In this document: positions 1-11,912 of the stretch, one piece after another
Position numbering within the stretch: position 1 is the stretch's first letter
How the letters are laid out: each line of letters opens with the position of its first letter
DNA from: Anaeramoeba ignava
Lineage: Eukaryota; Metamonada; Anaeramoebidae
NCBI GenBank assembly: GCA_028826165.1
Contig: JAPDFW010000053.1
Span: 206,001-270,000 of the forward strand
Reading direction: 5' to 3'
Length of the DNA stretch: 64,000 nucleotides
The notes under the pieces: generated by a model
Databases searched by the model: none
Told to the model about the DNA's origin: nothing
The model's input: the letters and a program-made list of their open reading frames with translations, nothing else
Program-made: the position numbers and the translations under genes

Positions 1-1
1 G

Positions 2-1263
2 CCTGAGCTGATGATCCTCCCCGTTTATTCTGCACTTCCTTCTGAGATCCAAACCCGAATTTTCGAACCAACACCAAAGGGATCAAGAAAGGTTGTTATC
101 GCAACAAACATTGCGGAGACTTCATTAACAATTGACGGAATATATTATGTGATCGATCCAGGGTTTGTGAAGCAGAAATGCTACAACCCAAGATTGGGGA
201 TGGATTCGCTTGTTGTAACACCGATCTCACAGGCAGCAGCAAGACAGCGCGCAGGGCGAGCCGGAAGAACAGGTCCTGGAAAATGTTTTCGACTTTACAC
301 AGAATCTGCTTATCATAATGAAATGTTCCCAAATACAATTCCCGAGATCCAGCGCACAAATCTCGGCACAACTGTTCTCACCCTCAAAGTGCTTGGAATC
401 AACGATCTCCTCCACTTCAATTTCATGGATCCGCCGCCGACTCAATCCCTCGTTTCCGCCATGGAACAGCTCTACATGCTCGGCGCTCTCGATGAGGAGG
501 GTTTGCTTACGAAATTGGGAAGACAAATGGCTGAATTCCCCCTCGATCCTCCTTTGTCTAAGATGCTTATTTCCTCCGTTTCTTTCGGTTGTGCTGAGGA
601 AATTCTTACCATCGTCTCAATGCTTTCCGTTGAATCCGTTTTTTATAGACCAAAAGAAAAACAGGCTCAAGCTGACCAGAAAAAAGCAAAGTTTATTTCT
701 CCTGATGGCGACCATCTTACTCTCCTCAATGTCTATGAATCCCTGGAAAAAGAAATAAATTCAGTAATCCTTGGTGCTTTGAGAATTTTATCCAGCCAAG
801 ATCCCTCAGAAGAGCTCAAGAAATCAGAAAGCAAATTCTCCCAATTTTGGATCGGCAAAAATTGGACGTTGTTTCTTGTGGAACTGCAACTGTTCCTATT
901 ATCAAATCAATTGTTTCTGGCTATTTTACAAAAGCCGCTAAAAAAGACCCTCAAGAAGGTTATAAAACCCTTGTTGAAGGTCAAACTGTTTATATCCATC
1001 CAAGCTCAGCTCTTTTCCAAGTTAAACCTCAATGGGTTGTTTATCACGAACTCGTTCTTACTTCAAAGGAATATATGAGAAATGTTTCTTTTATTGACCC
1101 TAAATGGCTCGTTGAATTCGCCCCAAAGTTTTATAGAATTGCTGATCCTACTAAATTGACTAGACGTAAAAAATCTGAAAAACTTTTACCTTTATGGGAT
1201 AGGTTTCTTCAAAATCAAGATTCTTGGAGACTTTCTAAACAAAAGAGGATTAGAAGAAATTAA
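2..1263 (+). CDS. DEAH-box pre-mRNA splicing helicase, PRP22/DHX8 type (C-terminal part, one frame break)
   Basis: C-terminal part of the RNA helicase that releases spliced mRNA from the spliceosome; the N-terminus lies outside the window. Seen: helicase motifs V and VI ([10 protein letters not shown] near 105-135 and [12 protein letters not shown] near 245-275), the winged-helix/HA2 region (DPPLSKMLI) and the OB-fold tail ([42 protein letters not shown]-like, WLVEFAPKF). This tail matches the PRP22/DHX8 branch better than PRP43 or PRP16 from memory of the families. The frame changes near 743-750: the first frame reaches VYESL, and the other frame resumes at [12 protein letters not shown], both typical of DHX8. 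Two extra bases in the CCC and AAAAA runs would explain it. Stop at 1261-1263. No intron is visible in this part. The family assignment is firm; the break is probably an assembly error because an essential gene is involved. Confidence 0.93.
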
Positions 1264-2330
1264 AATACAAACAAAAGAAAAAGAAAAACAAATTTAGAAA
1301 CAAATTTAGAAACAAATTTAAAATCAAATTTAGAAAAAAATTTAGAAACAAATTTAGAAACAAATTTAAAATCAAAATCAAAATAAAATTTAGAAACAAA
1401 TTTAGAAACAAATTTAGAAACAAATTTAAAATCAAATTCAAAATCAAAATTAAAATCAAAATCAAAATCCAAATCAAAATCAAATTCAAAATCAAAATCA
1501 AAATCAAAATCAAAATCAAAATCAAAATCAAAATCAAAATCAAAATCAAAATCAAAATCAAAATCAAAATCAAAATTCAAAATCAAAATCAAAATCAAAA
1601 ATCAAAATCAAAATCAAAATCAAAATCAAAATCAAAATCAAAATCAAAATCAAAATAAAAATCAAAATCAAAATCAAAATCAAAATCAAAATCAAAATCA
1701 AAATTAAAATCAAAATCAAAATCAAAATCAAAATCAAAATCAAAATTCAAAATCAAAATCAAAATCAAAATCAAAATCAAAATCCAAAATCAAAATCAAA
1801 TTCAAAATCAAAATCAAAATCAAAATCAAAATCAAAATCAAAATCAAATCCAAAATCAAAATCAAAATCAAAATCAAAATCAAAATCAAAATCAAAATCA
1901 AAATCAAAATCAAAATCAAAATCAAAATCAAAAATCAAAATCAAAATCAAAATCAAAATCAAAATCAAAATCAAAATCAAAATCAAATCAAAATCAAAAT
2001 CAAAATCAAAATCAAAATCAAAATCAAAATCAAAATCAAATTCAAAATCAAAATAAAAATCAAAATCAAAATCAAAATCAAAATCAAAATCAAAATCAAA
2101 ATAAAAAATCAAAAAAAATAAAAATAAAAATCAAAAAAAAAAAATAAAAATCAAAAATCAAATTAAAAAAAAAATCAAAATTCAAAATCAAAAATCAAAA
2201 ATCAAAATCAAAATCAAAATCAAAAATCAAAATCAAAATCAAAATCAAAATCAAAAATCAAAAATCAAAATCAAAATCAAATTCAAAATCAAATTCAAAA
2301 TCAAAATCAAAAAATTGAAAAAGAAAAGAC
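1264..2330. repeat. (AAAATC)n hexamer satellite
   Basis: After the helicase stop the sequence becomes about 1 kb of AAAATC/AATCAA hexamers, at first mixed with an AAATTTAGAAAC variant (1285-1435) and then nearly pure. Long reading frames on the minus strand here (ILILIL or DFDFDF) are only translations of the repeat and are not genes. The same hexamer recurs in the CH-protein intron (34545-35035) and, in frame, as Asn-Gln codons in several proteins. Confidence 0.95.
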
Positions 2331-2525
2331 AAAAAAGGAAATTTTATCAAAATTTTTCTTCTTTTTCTAAATAAAAATTTTTCCTTTTTAAAATCTTTTT
2401 CATTTTTTTACTTTTTAAAAACAAAATCAAAAACACAAAAACACAAAAACACAAAAAATACAAAATCAAAATCAAAAACAAAAACAAAAACAAATGAAAA
2501 AATCAAAATAAAAAAAAATAAAATC

Positions 2526-2556
<31 letters not shown>

Positions 2557-3470
2557 AATCAAAATCAAAATCAAAAGATAAATAAAAAATCAAATAAAAA
2601 ATAAAAAAGATAATAAAAATCAAAATAAAGATATTCATAAAATCAATATTAAAGATAATAAAGAAATAAAAAATCAAAATCAAAAATAATAAAAAATTAA
2701 AAAAAATAAAATCAAAGAAAAAGGAAAAAAGAAAAGATATTAATAAAAATTTAAAATTTCTTTTTAAAATAAAAAGATATTCAAAATTTTCAAAAGATAT
2801 TAAAAAGAATTTTCAATTTTTCAATCAAAAGATTAAAAATATTCAAAAATAAAAAAGAAAACAAAAACAAAAAAAACAAAAAGAAAATAAAGATAATAAA
2901 AAAAACAAACAATAATAAACAAAAATAAAAACATAAAAACATAATAAAAATAAAATTTAAAAACAAATTCAAAAATAAAAAAATAAAAGATAATAAAATA
3001 AAAAAAAAATAAAGAAATAAAGATATTAAAAGATAAAGAAATTCAAAAAGATATTAAAGATATTAAAGATAATAAAAATAATAAAGATAATAAAAATAAT
3101 AAAGATAATAAAGATAATAAAGATAATAAAATAATAAAAGATAATAAAGATATTAAAGATAATAAAGATATTAAAGATAATAAAGATATTAAAGATATTA
3201 AATAAAGATATTAAAGAAAAATTTAAAAGAATTTTAAAGATTTTTTAAAAAGAATTTAATCAAGATCCAAAAATTTGGAAAAACAAAAACCAATTTTGAT
3301 TTAAAAATAGAAAAACAAAAACAATTTCCAAAAATTAAAACAAAATTGAAAAAATGAAAAAATCAAATAAAGATAATAAAAATAAAAAAAAACCATAATT
3401 TTTAATTTTAAAGATTTTGCAATAGAAAAACAAGTTTAAAGAAAATATAATTCAATTTTGATTTGAAAAA
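2331..3470. other. A-rich low-complexity intergenic DNA
   Basis: Poly-A-rich sequence with short tracts of TCAAAA, AAACAAAAAC and, at 3000-3200, GATAATAAA/GATATTAAA runs. No conserved coding sequence or RNA gene is recognisable on either strand. Confidence 0.75.
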
Positions 3471-3474
3471 AAAG

Positions 3475-6400
3475 ATGCTAATGAAAATTTTATTGAAATA
3501 TTGCTTAAAAAAAAAAAAAATCCAAATATTTCAATTGAAATTATTAAATATTTAAAAACAAATCAGGAGCTTTGATATTATTAAAAATTGAAAATAAAAA
3601 TGAAACAATTCAAAAACAAACATATCAAACATGCTTGTTTAAATCCAAATATTTCAATTGAAATTATTAAATATTTAATTTCATCAGGAATTAATATTAA
3701 TTCAAAAACAAATCAAAATCAAACAGTTTTACATATTGCTTGTAGAAATGAAAATATTTCACTTGAAATTATTAAATTTTAATTTCATCAGGAATTGATA
3801 TTAATTCAAAAATAAAAGATAAAAATAAAACAGCTTTACATATTGCTTGTAAAAATGAAAATATTTCACTTGAAATTATTAAATATTTAATTTCATCAGG
3901 AATTGATATTAATTCAAAAACAGATTGGGGTTGGACAGCTTTACATATTGCTTGTAAAAATGAAAATATTTCACTTGAAATTATTAAATATTTAATTTCA
4001 TCAGGAATTGATATTAATTCAAAAACAAATTTAAATGAAACAGTTTTACATATTGCTTGTTTAAATCCAAATATTTCATTTGAAATTATTAAATATTTAA
4101 TTTCATCAGGAATTGATATTAATTCAAAAACAAATTATAATCAAACAGTTTTACATTATGCTTCTTTAAATCCAAATATTTCACTTGAAATTATTAAATA
4201 TTTAATTTCATCAGGAATTGATATTAATTCAAAAACAAATTTGGGTTTAACAGCTTTACATATTACTTGTAAAAATGAAAATATTTCCATTGAAATTATT
4301 AAATATTTAATTTCATCAGGAATTGATATTAATTCAAAAACAAAACAAAATAAAACAGCTTTACATATTGCTTGTAAAAATGAAAATATTTCACTTGAAA
4401 TTATTAAATATTTAATTTTATCAGGAATTAATATTAATTCAAAAACATATCTAAATCAATCAGCTTTACATTATGCTTGTGAAAATAAAAATCCAAATAT
4501 TTCACTTAAAATTATTAAATATTTAATTTCATCAGGAATTGATATTAATTCAAAAACATATTGGGGTTGGACAGCTTTACATATTGCTTGTAAAAATGAA
4601 AATATTTCCATTGAAATTATTAAATATTTAATTTCATCAGGAATTGATATTAATTCAAAAACAAATCAAAATGAAACAGTTTTACATTATGCTTCTTTAA
4701 ATCCAAATATTTCACTTGAAATTATTAAATATTTAATTTCATCAGGAATTGATATTAATTCAAAAACAAATCAAAATCAAACAGTTTTACATTATACTTG
4801 TTCTAATCCAAATATTTCATTTGAAATTATTAAATATTTAATTTCATCAGGAATTGATATTAATTCAAAAACAAATCAAAATGAAACAGCTTTACATTAT
4901 GCTTGTAAAAATGAAAATATTTCCATTGAAATTATTAAATATTTAATTTCATCAGGAATTGATATTAATTCAAAAATAAAAGATAAAAATGAAACAACTT
5001 TATATATTGCTTGTAAAAATAAAAATATTTCACTTGAAATTATTAAATATTTAATTTCATCAGGAATTGATATTAATTCAAAAACAAATCAAAATGAAAC
5101 AGCTTTACATATTGCTTGTAGAAATAAAAATATTTCATTTGAAATTATTAAATATTTAATTTCATCAGGAATTGATATTAATTCAAAAACAAATCAAAAA
5201 TGAAACAGCTTTACATTATGCTTGTAAAAATGAAAATATTTCCATTGAAATTATTAAATATTTAATTTCATCAGGAATTGATATTAATTCAAAAATAAAA
5301 GATAAAAATGAAACAACTTTATATATTGCTTGTAAAAATAAAAATATTTCACTTGAAATTATTAAATATTTAATTTTATCAGGAATTGATATTAATTCAA
5401 AAACAAATCAAAATGAAACAGTTTTACATATTGCTTGTGAAATAAAATATTTCACTTGAAATTATTAAATATTTAATTTCATCAGGAATTGATATTAATT
5501 CAAAAACAAATCAAAATGAAACAGTTTTACATATTGCTTGTAAAAATAAAAATGTTTCACTTGAAATTATTAAATATTTAATTTCATCAGGAATTGATAT
5601 TAATTCAAAAACAAATCAAAATGAAACAGCTTTACATTATGCTTGTAAAAATGAAAATATTTCACTTAAAATTATTAAATATTTAATTTCATCAGGAATT
5701 GATATTAATTCAAAAACAAATCAAAATCAAACAGCTTTACATATTGCTTGTGAAAATAAAAATATTTCACTTGAAATTATTAAATATTTAATTTCATCAG
5801 GAATTGATATTAATTCAAAAACAAATCAAAATCAAACAGCTTTACATATTGCTTGTGAAATTCAAATATTTCACTTGAAATTATTAAATATTTAATTTTA
5901 TCAGGAATTGATATTAATTCAAAAACAAATGAAAATCAAACAGCTTTACATATTGCTTGTTCTAATCCAAATATTTCACTTGAAATTATTAAATATTTAA
6001 TTTCATCAGGAATTGATATTAATTCAAAAACAACTCGAAATGAAACAGTTTTACATATTGCTTGTGACAATTTAAATCAAAATATTTCACTTGAAATTAT
6101 TAAATATTTAATTTCATCAGGAATTGATATTAATTCAAAAACAAATAAAAATCAAACAGCTTTACATATTGCTTGTTCTAATCCAAATATTTCACTTGAA
6201 ATTATTAAATATTTAATTTCATCAGGAATTGATATTAATTCAAAAACAAATCAAAATCAAACAGTTTTACATATTGCTTGTGACAATAAAAATATTTCAC
6301 TTGAATTTTTTGGATATTTAAATTCATCAGGAATTAATATTAATCCAAAAACAAATGAAAATGAAACAATTTTGGATTATACTTGTAAAAATAAAGATAT

Positions 6401-7637
6401 TTCACTTGAAATTATTAAATATTTAATTTCATCAGGAATTGATATTAATTCAAAAACAAATCAAAATATAACAGCTTTACATATTGCTTGTTTAAATAAA
6501 AATATTTCACTTGAAATTATTAAATATTTAATTTCATCAGGAATTGATATTAATTCAAAAACAATTTGGGGTTGGACAGCTTTACATATGGTTTGTGAAT
6601 ATCGAAATATTCAATTTATCAAGTTATTAATGAAGAATGATGTAAATATTTTTGATTTAGAAGATTATCGAATTAATAAAGAAATAATTAATTTATTTCC
6701 AAAAATTTATTCAATTAATGAAGATTTAAATAATTTTTTAAAATCAAGTCAAAATGAAAATGAAAATGAAAAATTTACAGATTTAGAAATTAAAACAAAT
6801 GATTATTTCAAATTTAAAGTTCATAAAATAATTTTATTAACAAGATTTGATAATGATAAATTAATTTTACAAAAATTTATCAATATTTGTAATAGAAAAC
6901 CAAAAAGAGATGTTCAATTAGCTTTAAATTTTCTTTATACTGGATTTACTAATTTTGATTATTTTATTCAAAGATTTCAAAATTTCATCAATTATAAAAA
7001 TCAAATGAAAGAAATTGATGAATCAAAACAATATCCATATCCATATCCATATCCATATCCATTTCAAAATGAAAATGAAAATGAAAAAATAAAAAAATTT
7101 GAAAATTTAAGAAAAACAGAAATTGAAAAAGAAAATGAAATTGAAGAACAAGAAAATGAATTAATGAAAGATATTTTTGAAAAAATTGGAATTGAATCAA
7201 ATTGGATTGAAACAAAAAAAGGAAGAAAAGGAATAATAAAAGATTTATCAAAATTATATCAACAAAATGAAACAAAAGATTTTAAAATAATTTGTTCAGA
7301 AAATGAAAATGAAATTCAAAATCAAAATCAAAATAAAAAAGAAATTAAAGTTCATAAATTAATATTAATAATAAGAAGTGAATTATTTAAAGGAATGTTT
7401 TTAAATGTTCAAGATCAATCAAATCAAGTTCATGATTATTCACGAAAATCATTTGAAACAATAAATCAATTTATTTATTTCCTTTATCATGATGAATTTG
7501 AAGAAGAAACAAAAATAACAAAAGAAAATCTTGAAGAATATGTTGATATAAAAGATTATTATCAATTAAATCCAAAATCATTAATTGGAGAATTATTACT
7601 TGATTTTGATTATTTTAAAAATATTTTTTTCAATTAA
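3475..7637 (+). CDS. Ankyrin-repeat protein with C-terminal tandem BTB-like module (several frame breaks)
   Basis: About 28 very uniform ankyrin repeats of 35 residues (core LHIACKNENISLEIIKYL) from about 3650 to 6600, followed by a C-terminal module: a BTB-like half (FKVHKIILLTRF, QLALNFLYTGF), a charged linker with a YPYPYPYPYP run, a WIETKKGRKG segment, and a second BTB-like half (KVHKLILIIRSELFKGMF, FIYFLYHDEF). The reading frame is not continuous. It shifts near 3780 (one base lost), 5199 (one A gained), 5445 (two bases lost) and about 5862, each at A/T runs where the repeat itself continues in the next frame. A degenerate repeat with a stop lies at 3475-3580, so the true start is unclear. 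Either a young pseudogene or assembly indels in a near-identical repeat array. The C-terminal module is shared with the genes at 20901 and 48328. BTB proteins usually act as CUL3 adaptors or oligomerisation modules; the function here is inferred. Confidence 0.8.
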
Positions 7638-7639
7638 TT

Positions 7640-7641
7640 AA

Positions 7642-7697
<56 letters not shown>

Positions 7698-7698
7698 A
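7640..7698. repeat. (GAAA)n microsatellite
   Basis: About fifteen copies of AAAG immediately after the ankyrin-BTB stop codon, between the two genes of the cassette. Confidence 0.95.
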
Positions 7699-7765
7699 TT
7701 TCAAACCATTTTCTTTCCATTTTTTTTTTCATTTTTTTTTTCAATTTTTCAAAATTTAAATAAAA

Positions 7766-9214
7766 ATGGAAAATTATTTAAATTTAGAAAAACTTTCAAA
7801 TGATTTAAAAAATTTATTTCAAAATCAAAATCAAAATGAAAACCAAAATGAAAGTTATTTTGATTTTGAAATAATTTGTGAACAAAATCAAATTTCATTT
7901 AAAACTCATAAATCAATTCTTTCTTCAAGAAGTTATTATTTTAAATCTCTTTTCAATTCAAAAATGAAAGAATATCAAGAAAATAAATTAATTTTAAAAG
8001 ATGTTTCAAGTTCAATTCTATCTTCAATTTTAAATTATTTTTATTCAGGAAAAATTGAAATTAATTTAGAAAATGCAATAGAAATTTTAATTTTTTCATC
8101 AAAATATTTAATTGATGAATTAATTGAAATTTGTTTAAATTTTATCAAAAATAATTTACAATTTGAAACTATTATTGATATTCTTAAATTATCTGAATCA
8201 ATGAACTTAAATCAATTATTAGATTCTTCTTATCAATTTATTTCTGAAAATTTTGAAGAATTTATTAAAACTCCATTTTTTCTTGAACTTGAAGAAAATC
8301 ATTTAAAATCAATTTTATCAAATGATGATATTTTTATGAATGAATTTAAAATTTTCCAATCAATAATAAAATGGGGAAAACATAAATCAAATATTAATCA
8401 AGAAAAAGAAGAAAAAGAAGAAAAAGAACAATTACAAAATCAAATTTCAAATATTATTGATAAAATCAGATTTATTGATTTTTCAAAACAAGAACTTAAA
8501 GATACTTTAAAAGAAGATTTAATTCCAAATCAAATTTCAGAAAAATTAATTCAATTCCAAAAACTTCAAAATGATACAAAACAATTAAATCAATTTATTG
8601 AAAAAGAAAATTCATTCATTTTCAAAACAAGATTTAGATTTAAATCAAAAATTATTCAAGAAAAAGAACATTTCAATAAATTGAAAGAATGGATAAATGA
8701 TGAAGAATTCTGTTCCAAAATGAAAAAAGGATTTTCAGCCAAAAAAGATGGATTTGATTGTAAAAAATGGCATTCAATTTGTGATAATAAAGGAAAAACA
8801 TTAATTATTATTCAAACCAAAGATAATTTTATTTTTGGAGGATTTACTCAAATTGGATTTACAACTGATAAGTCAAAATGGAGTGAAAATTGGAGAGATA
8901 GTGGACATATTAGAGATTCAAATGCATTTATTTTTTCATTAAGAAATGATAAGAATGATAGAAACCCTGAAAAATTTCCAATTCAAAAAAAGAAAGAAGA
9001 ATTTGCAATTTTTTATGTATCAAATGATGGACCAAGATTTGGTGAATTTGATGATATTTGGATTGATGCAGATCTTTTAACAGGAGGAACTTTTTTTGGA
9101 AATTCATATAAATTACCTAAAGGAATTCATTATGAAACCGAAAAAGCGAATAGTTATTTAGCTGGTTCTTATGATGATTGGGAAATTGAAGAACTTGAGA
9201 CTTATTTCATTTAA
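7766..9214 (+). CDS. BTB-BACK-TLDc protein, copy 1
   Basis: Single-exon gene of 482 residues. An Asn/Gln-rich lead is followed by a BTB domain (about 30-135: FDFEIICE, FKTHKSILSSRS, ILNYFYSGKIEI), a BACK-like helical region (about 140-260) and a TLDc-like domain (about 310-482: GKTLIIIQTKDNFIFGGFT, then NAFIFSL). BTB-BACK proteins are commonly CUL3 ubiquitin-ligase adaptors, and TLDc domains occur in oxidation-resistance and V-ATPase-interacting proteins; a role for this protein is inferred only. It follows the ankyrin-BTB gene by 128 bp in the same direction. The start ATG is preceded at 7729 by a TTTTTCATTTTT element. The copy at 22845 is almost identical over the first 320 residues but differs strongly in the last 130. 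Confidence 0.92.
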   Translation: MENYLNLEKLSNDLKNLFQNQNQNENQNESYFDFEIICEQNQISFKTHKSILSSRSYYFKSLFNSKMKEYQENKLILKDVSSSILSSILNYFYSGKIEINLENAIEILIFSSKYLIDELIEICLNFIKNNLQFETIIDILKLSESMNLNQLLDSSYQFISENFEEFIKTPFFLELEENHLKSILSNDDIFMNEFKIFQSIIKWGKHKSNINQEKEEKEEKEQLQNQISNIIDKIRFIDFSKQELKDTLKEDLIPNQISEKLIQFQKLQNDTKQLNQFIEKENSFIFKTRFRFKSKIIQEKEHFNKLKEWINDEEFCSKMKKGFSAKKDGFDCKKWHSICDNKGKTLIIIQTKDNFIFGGFTQIGFTTDKSKWSENWRDSGHIRDSNAFIFSLRNDKNDRNPEKFPIQKKKEEFAIFYVSNDGPRFGEFDDIWIDADLLTGGTFFGNSYKLPKGIHYETEKANSYLAGSYDDWEIEELETYFI

Positions 9215-10331
9215 AAACTTTTTTCCATTCTTTTTTAAAATTTAATTCAATTTTCTTTTACTTTCAATCAAATAAAATTCTTCAAATTAATAAATATGAA
9301 ACAAACCAAATTTCAAATAATTTTAAATTAATTTAAAATTATTATTAAAAATTTTGAAAAAAAAAATGAAAAATTATTTTTTTAGATATTAAAACAAAAT
9401 AAAAATTGGGAATAGAAATTAATAATGATTAAATTTCAATTATTTATTATTAGATAAATTTATAATGAAAACAATTATAATTTATTATTAAAAACTATTC
9501 AAATTCAATTTTTCTCTTTATTAAAATATTTTATTAATTTTATTAAATTATTTGGAATAAGTTTATATTATTTTTAAATAAAGAAATATTAATAAAATAT
9601 ATAAATCAAGATTAATTCTAAATCTAATTATTTAATATTCTTTATTTAATTTTTGAAATAAATTAATTAAAATATTTTGTTAATTTTATTTAATTATTTG
9701 GAATAAGTTTATATTATTTTAAACATAAAATTAAATCTTAATTTAATTTTTAAACTGATTTCCAAATTAAATATTAATTCAAATTAATTTTCATTTTTTA
9801 AATAAATTAATTAAAATATTTTATTAATTTTATTAAATCATTTAGAATAATTTTATATTATTTTAAACATAAAATTAAATCTTAAATTAATTTTTAAACT
9901 GATTTCTAAATCTAATTATTTAATATTATTTATTTAAAATTTGAAATAAATTAATTAAAATATTTTATTAATTTTATATAATTATTTGGAATAATTTTAT
10001 ATTATTTTAAACATAAAATTAAATCTTAAATTAATTTTTAAATTGATTTCTAAATTAAATATTAATTCAAATTAATTTTCATTTTTTTCATTTTTTTCAT
10101 TTTTTTCTTTTCATTTTTTGTTTCTTTTTAAATGTCAAAAAATATTGAAATTGAAGAGAAAACTTTTTTAATTCATTATCTGTAATTAAAATAGAATTAA
10201 CATTTAATTCAAATTTATTAAAAAACAAAAAACAAAAAACAATCGAAAAATAAATTAATTTTTGAAAAAAAAAAAGTCAAAAACAATTTTCAATAAAATT
10301 AACAAGTTCAAATTTACCGAAATATGAATCA
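9215..10331. other. AT-rich intergenic region containing a 144-bp satellite
   Basis: No gene is visible. The middle part is occupied by a four-unit tandem repeat (listed separately at 9523-10100). T-rich TTTTTTCATTTTTT motifs at 10080-10115 may belong to the promoter of the next gene. Confidence 0.7.
9523..10100. repeat. 144-bp tandem repeat, four units with alternating halves
   Basis: Units begin with AAAATATTTTRTTAATTTTAT at 9523, 9669, 9813 and 9957, spacing 146, 144 and 144 bp. Units 1 and 3 share one 3' half (AAATCTAATTATTTAATATT) and units 2 and 4 share another (AAATTAAATATTAATTCAAA), so the array is a dimer of about 290 bp repeated twice. Confidence 0.85.
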
Positions 10332-11813
10332 ATGAATAAATCAACTTTAAAACAAGAAATTATAAGTTTATTAATGCAAATGAATCGAATTAATGTAGAT
10401 CAAGCAACAAGAAAATTAGATTCAGAATTATTTAATTATTTTACAAAAAGAGCCAAAGATTTAGTAGTTTTTCAATTAATATTAAAATTAAAATTCATTT
10501 CGAAATTAAAATTCATTTTGAAATTAAAATCAAATTTAAAATTAAAATTAAAATTAAAATTAATATTAAAATTCATTTTGAAATTAAAATTCATTTGAAA
10601 ATTCATTTTGAAATTAAAATCAAATTTAAAATTAAAATCAAATTAAAATTAAAATTAAAATTCATTTTGAAATTAAATTTAAAATTAAAATTAAAATTGA
10701 AATTGAAATTAAAATTAAAATTAAAATTAAAATTGAAATTAAAATTCATTTTGAAATTAAAATTCAAATTAAATTTAAAATTAAAATCAAATTTAAAATT
10801 AAAATTCATTTTGAAATTAAAATTAAAATTCATTTTAAAATTAAAATTCATTTTGAAATTAAAATTCATTTTGAAATTAAAATTGAAATTAAAATTAAAA
10901 TTAAAATTCATTTTGAAATTAAAATTCATTTTGAAATTAAAATTAAAATTGAAATTAAAATTAAAATTAAAATTAAAATTCATTTTGAAATTAAAATTAA
11001 TATTAAAATTAAAATTAAAATTCATTTTGAAATTAAAATTCATTTTGAAATTAAAATCAAATTTAAAATTAAAATTAAAATTCATTTTGAAATTGAAATA
11101 AAAATTAAAATTCATTTTGAAATTAAAATTCATTTGAAAATTCATTTTAAAATTCATTTGAAAATTTAGATCGAAAAAAATCAAAATAATATCCCTTTAG
11201 TTGATCGAATTCTTGAAAAACAAATTAGATCAACTAAAGGAAAAATTCAAACACAAAATATCGCATCACTTCAACAAATCAAAAGAATATTAGAAGTAAA
11301 AGAAGTAAAAAATCCACGATTTGTAATCGAACATCTTCTCAATTTTGAACAATACATTTCGAAATCTAAACCAAAAACAGAAAATGAAATTTATAAACAT
11401 TTCATTTCTCTTCCAAAACTTCTTTTGCAAAATGAAGAAATGCAAACAAAATTGAGAAATTTAGTTTTTCCTTTAATTAGTGAAATTCAATTTGGAAATG
11501 AAAATTTATTATTTGAAATTTCCGCTCAAAATTCTCAAGAAAATAAAGAAAAAAATTCCATTTTGCAAAATGATTTAGAACAAAATTCAAATGAAAATGA
11601 GGTAAATAATTTCCGTTATTTTTTTTTAAATGAAAACAAAAGAAATTTTTTTTGATTTTTTTTTGTTCCACTTTTTTTTTTTTAATTTTTTTTTTCTTTT
11701 TTTAGGCTTTTCTTAGTTATGAAGAAAATGAAAAAATTTTAAGAGAAGAATTATTGAGACAAATTAGTAGAAATAAAAAGAAAAGAAAAATTGAATCAAA
11801 TTTATCAAATTAA
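10332..11813 (+). CDS. Unrecognised protein, three exons
   Basis: I do not recognise the family. Proposed exons: 10332-10463 (44 codons), 11170-11601 (144 codons) and 11706-11813, all phase 0, giving 223 residues. Donors are GTAGTT and GTAAAT; acceptors are ATTTAG and TTTTAG. The protein looks helical (MNKSTLKQEIISLLMQMNRI; then SLQQIKRILEVKE, HLLNFEQYISK, LPKLLLQNEEMQTKLRNLVF) and ends in a basic tail (RNKKKRKIES) that could be a nuclear signal. No signal peptide or membrane segment is seen. The first intron is about 700 bp and made of AAAATT/AAATTCATTTTG repeats, so an open frame running from exon 1 into the repeat is an artefact. Splice sites are inferred from sequence only. Confidence 0.6.
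10464..11169 (+). repeat. Repeat-filled intron (AAAATT / AAAATTCATTTTGAAATT)
   Basis: First intron of the unrecognised gene. Irregular tandem array of AAAATT hexamers interrupted by ATTCATTTTGAAATT. Internal AG and GT dinucleotides are almost absent. Confidence 0.75.
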
Positions 11814-11912
11814 AAAAGAAGAAAAATGGAAAAAAAAAAAATATTTTTTATTTTTTTGAAAATTTTTTTCATTTTTTTTTTCATTTTTTTTTAAAATAAA
11901 AGAAATTAAAAA

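Noticed and set aside
1250-2112. Long minus-strand reading frames of ILILIL and DFDFDF type
   Set aside because: Pure translations of the AAAATC hexamer; no start context, no TCATTT element and no domain.
3588-6372. Programmed ribosomal frameshifting or a Euplotes-type code
   Set aside because: Shifts go both ways and share no slip motif; they are at A/T runs in near-identical repeats, which fits assembly indels or decay.
9523-10100. CRISPR-like array
   Set aside because: Units are contiguous with no unique spacers, and the DNA is nuclear eukaryotic.
10595-11184. Reading frames of 168 and 193 codons on both strands (LKLKFIL / NFNFKMNF)
   Set aside because: They lie within a repeat-filled intron bounded by good GT and AG sites that join two in-phase exons.
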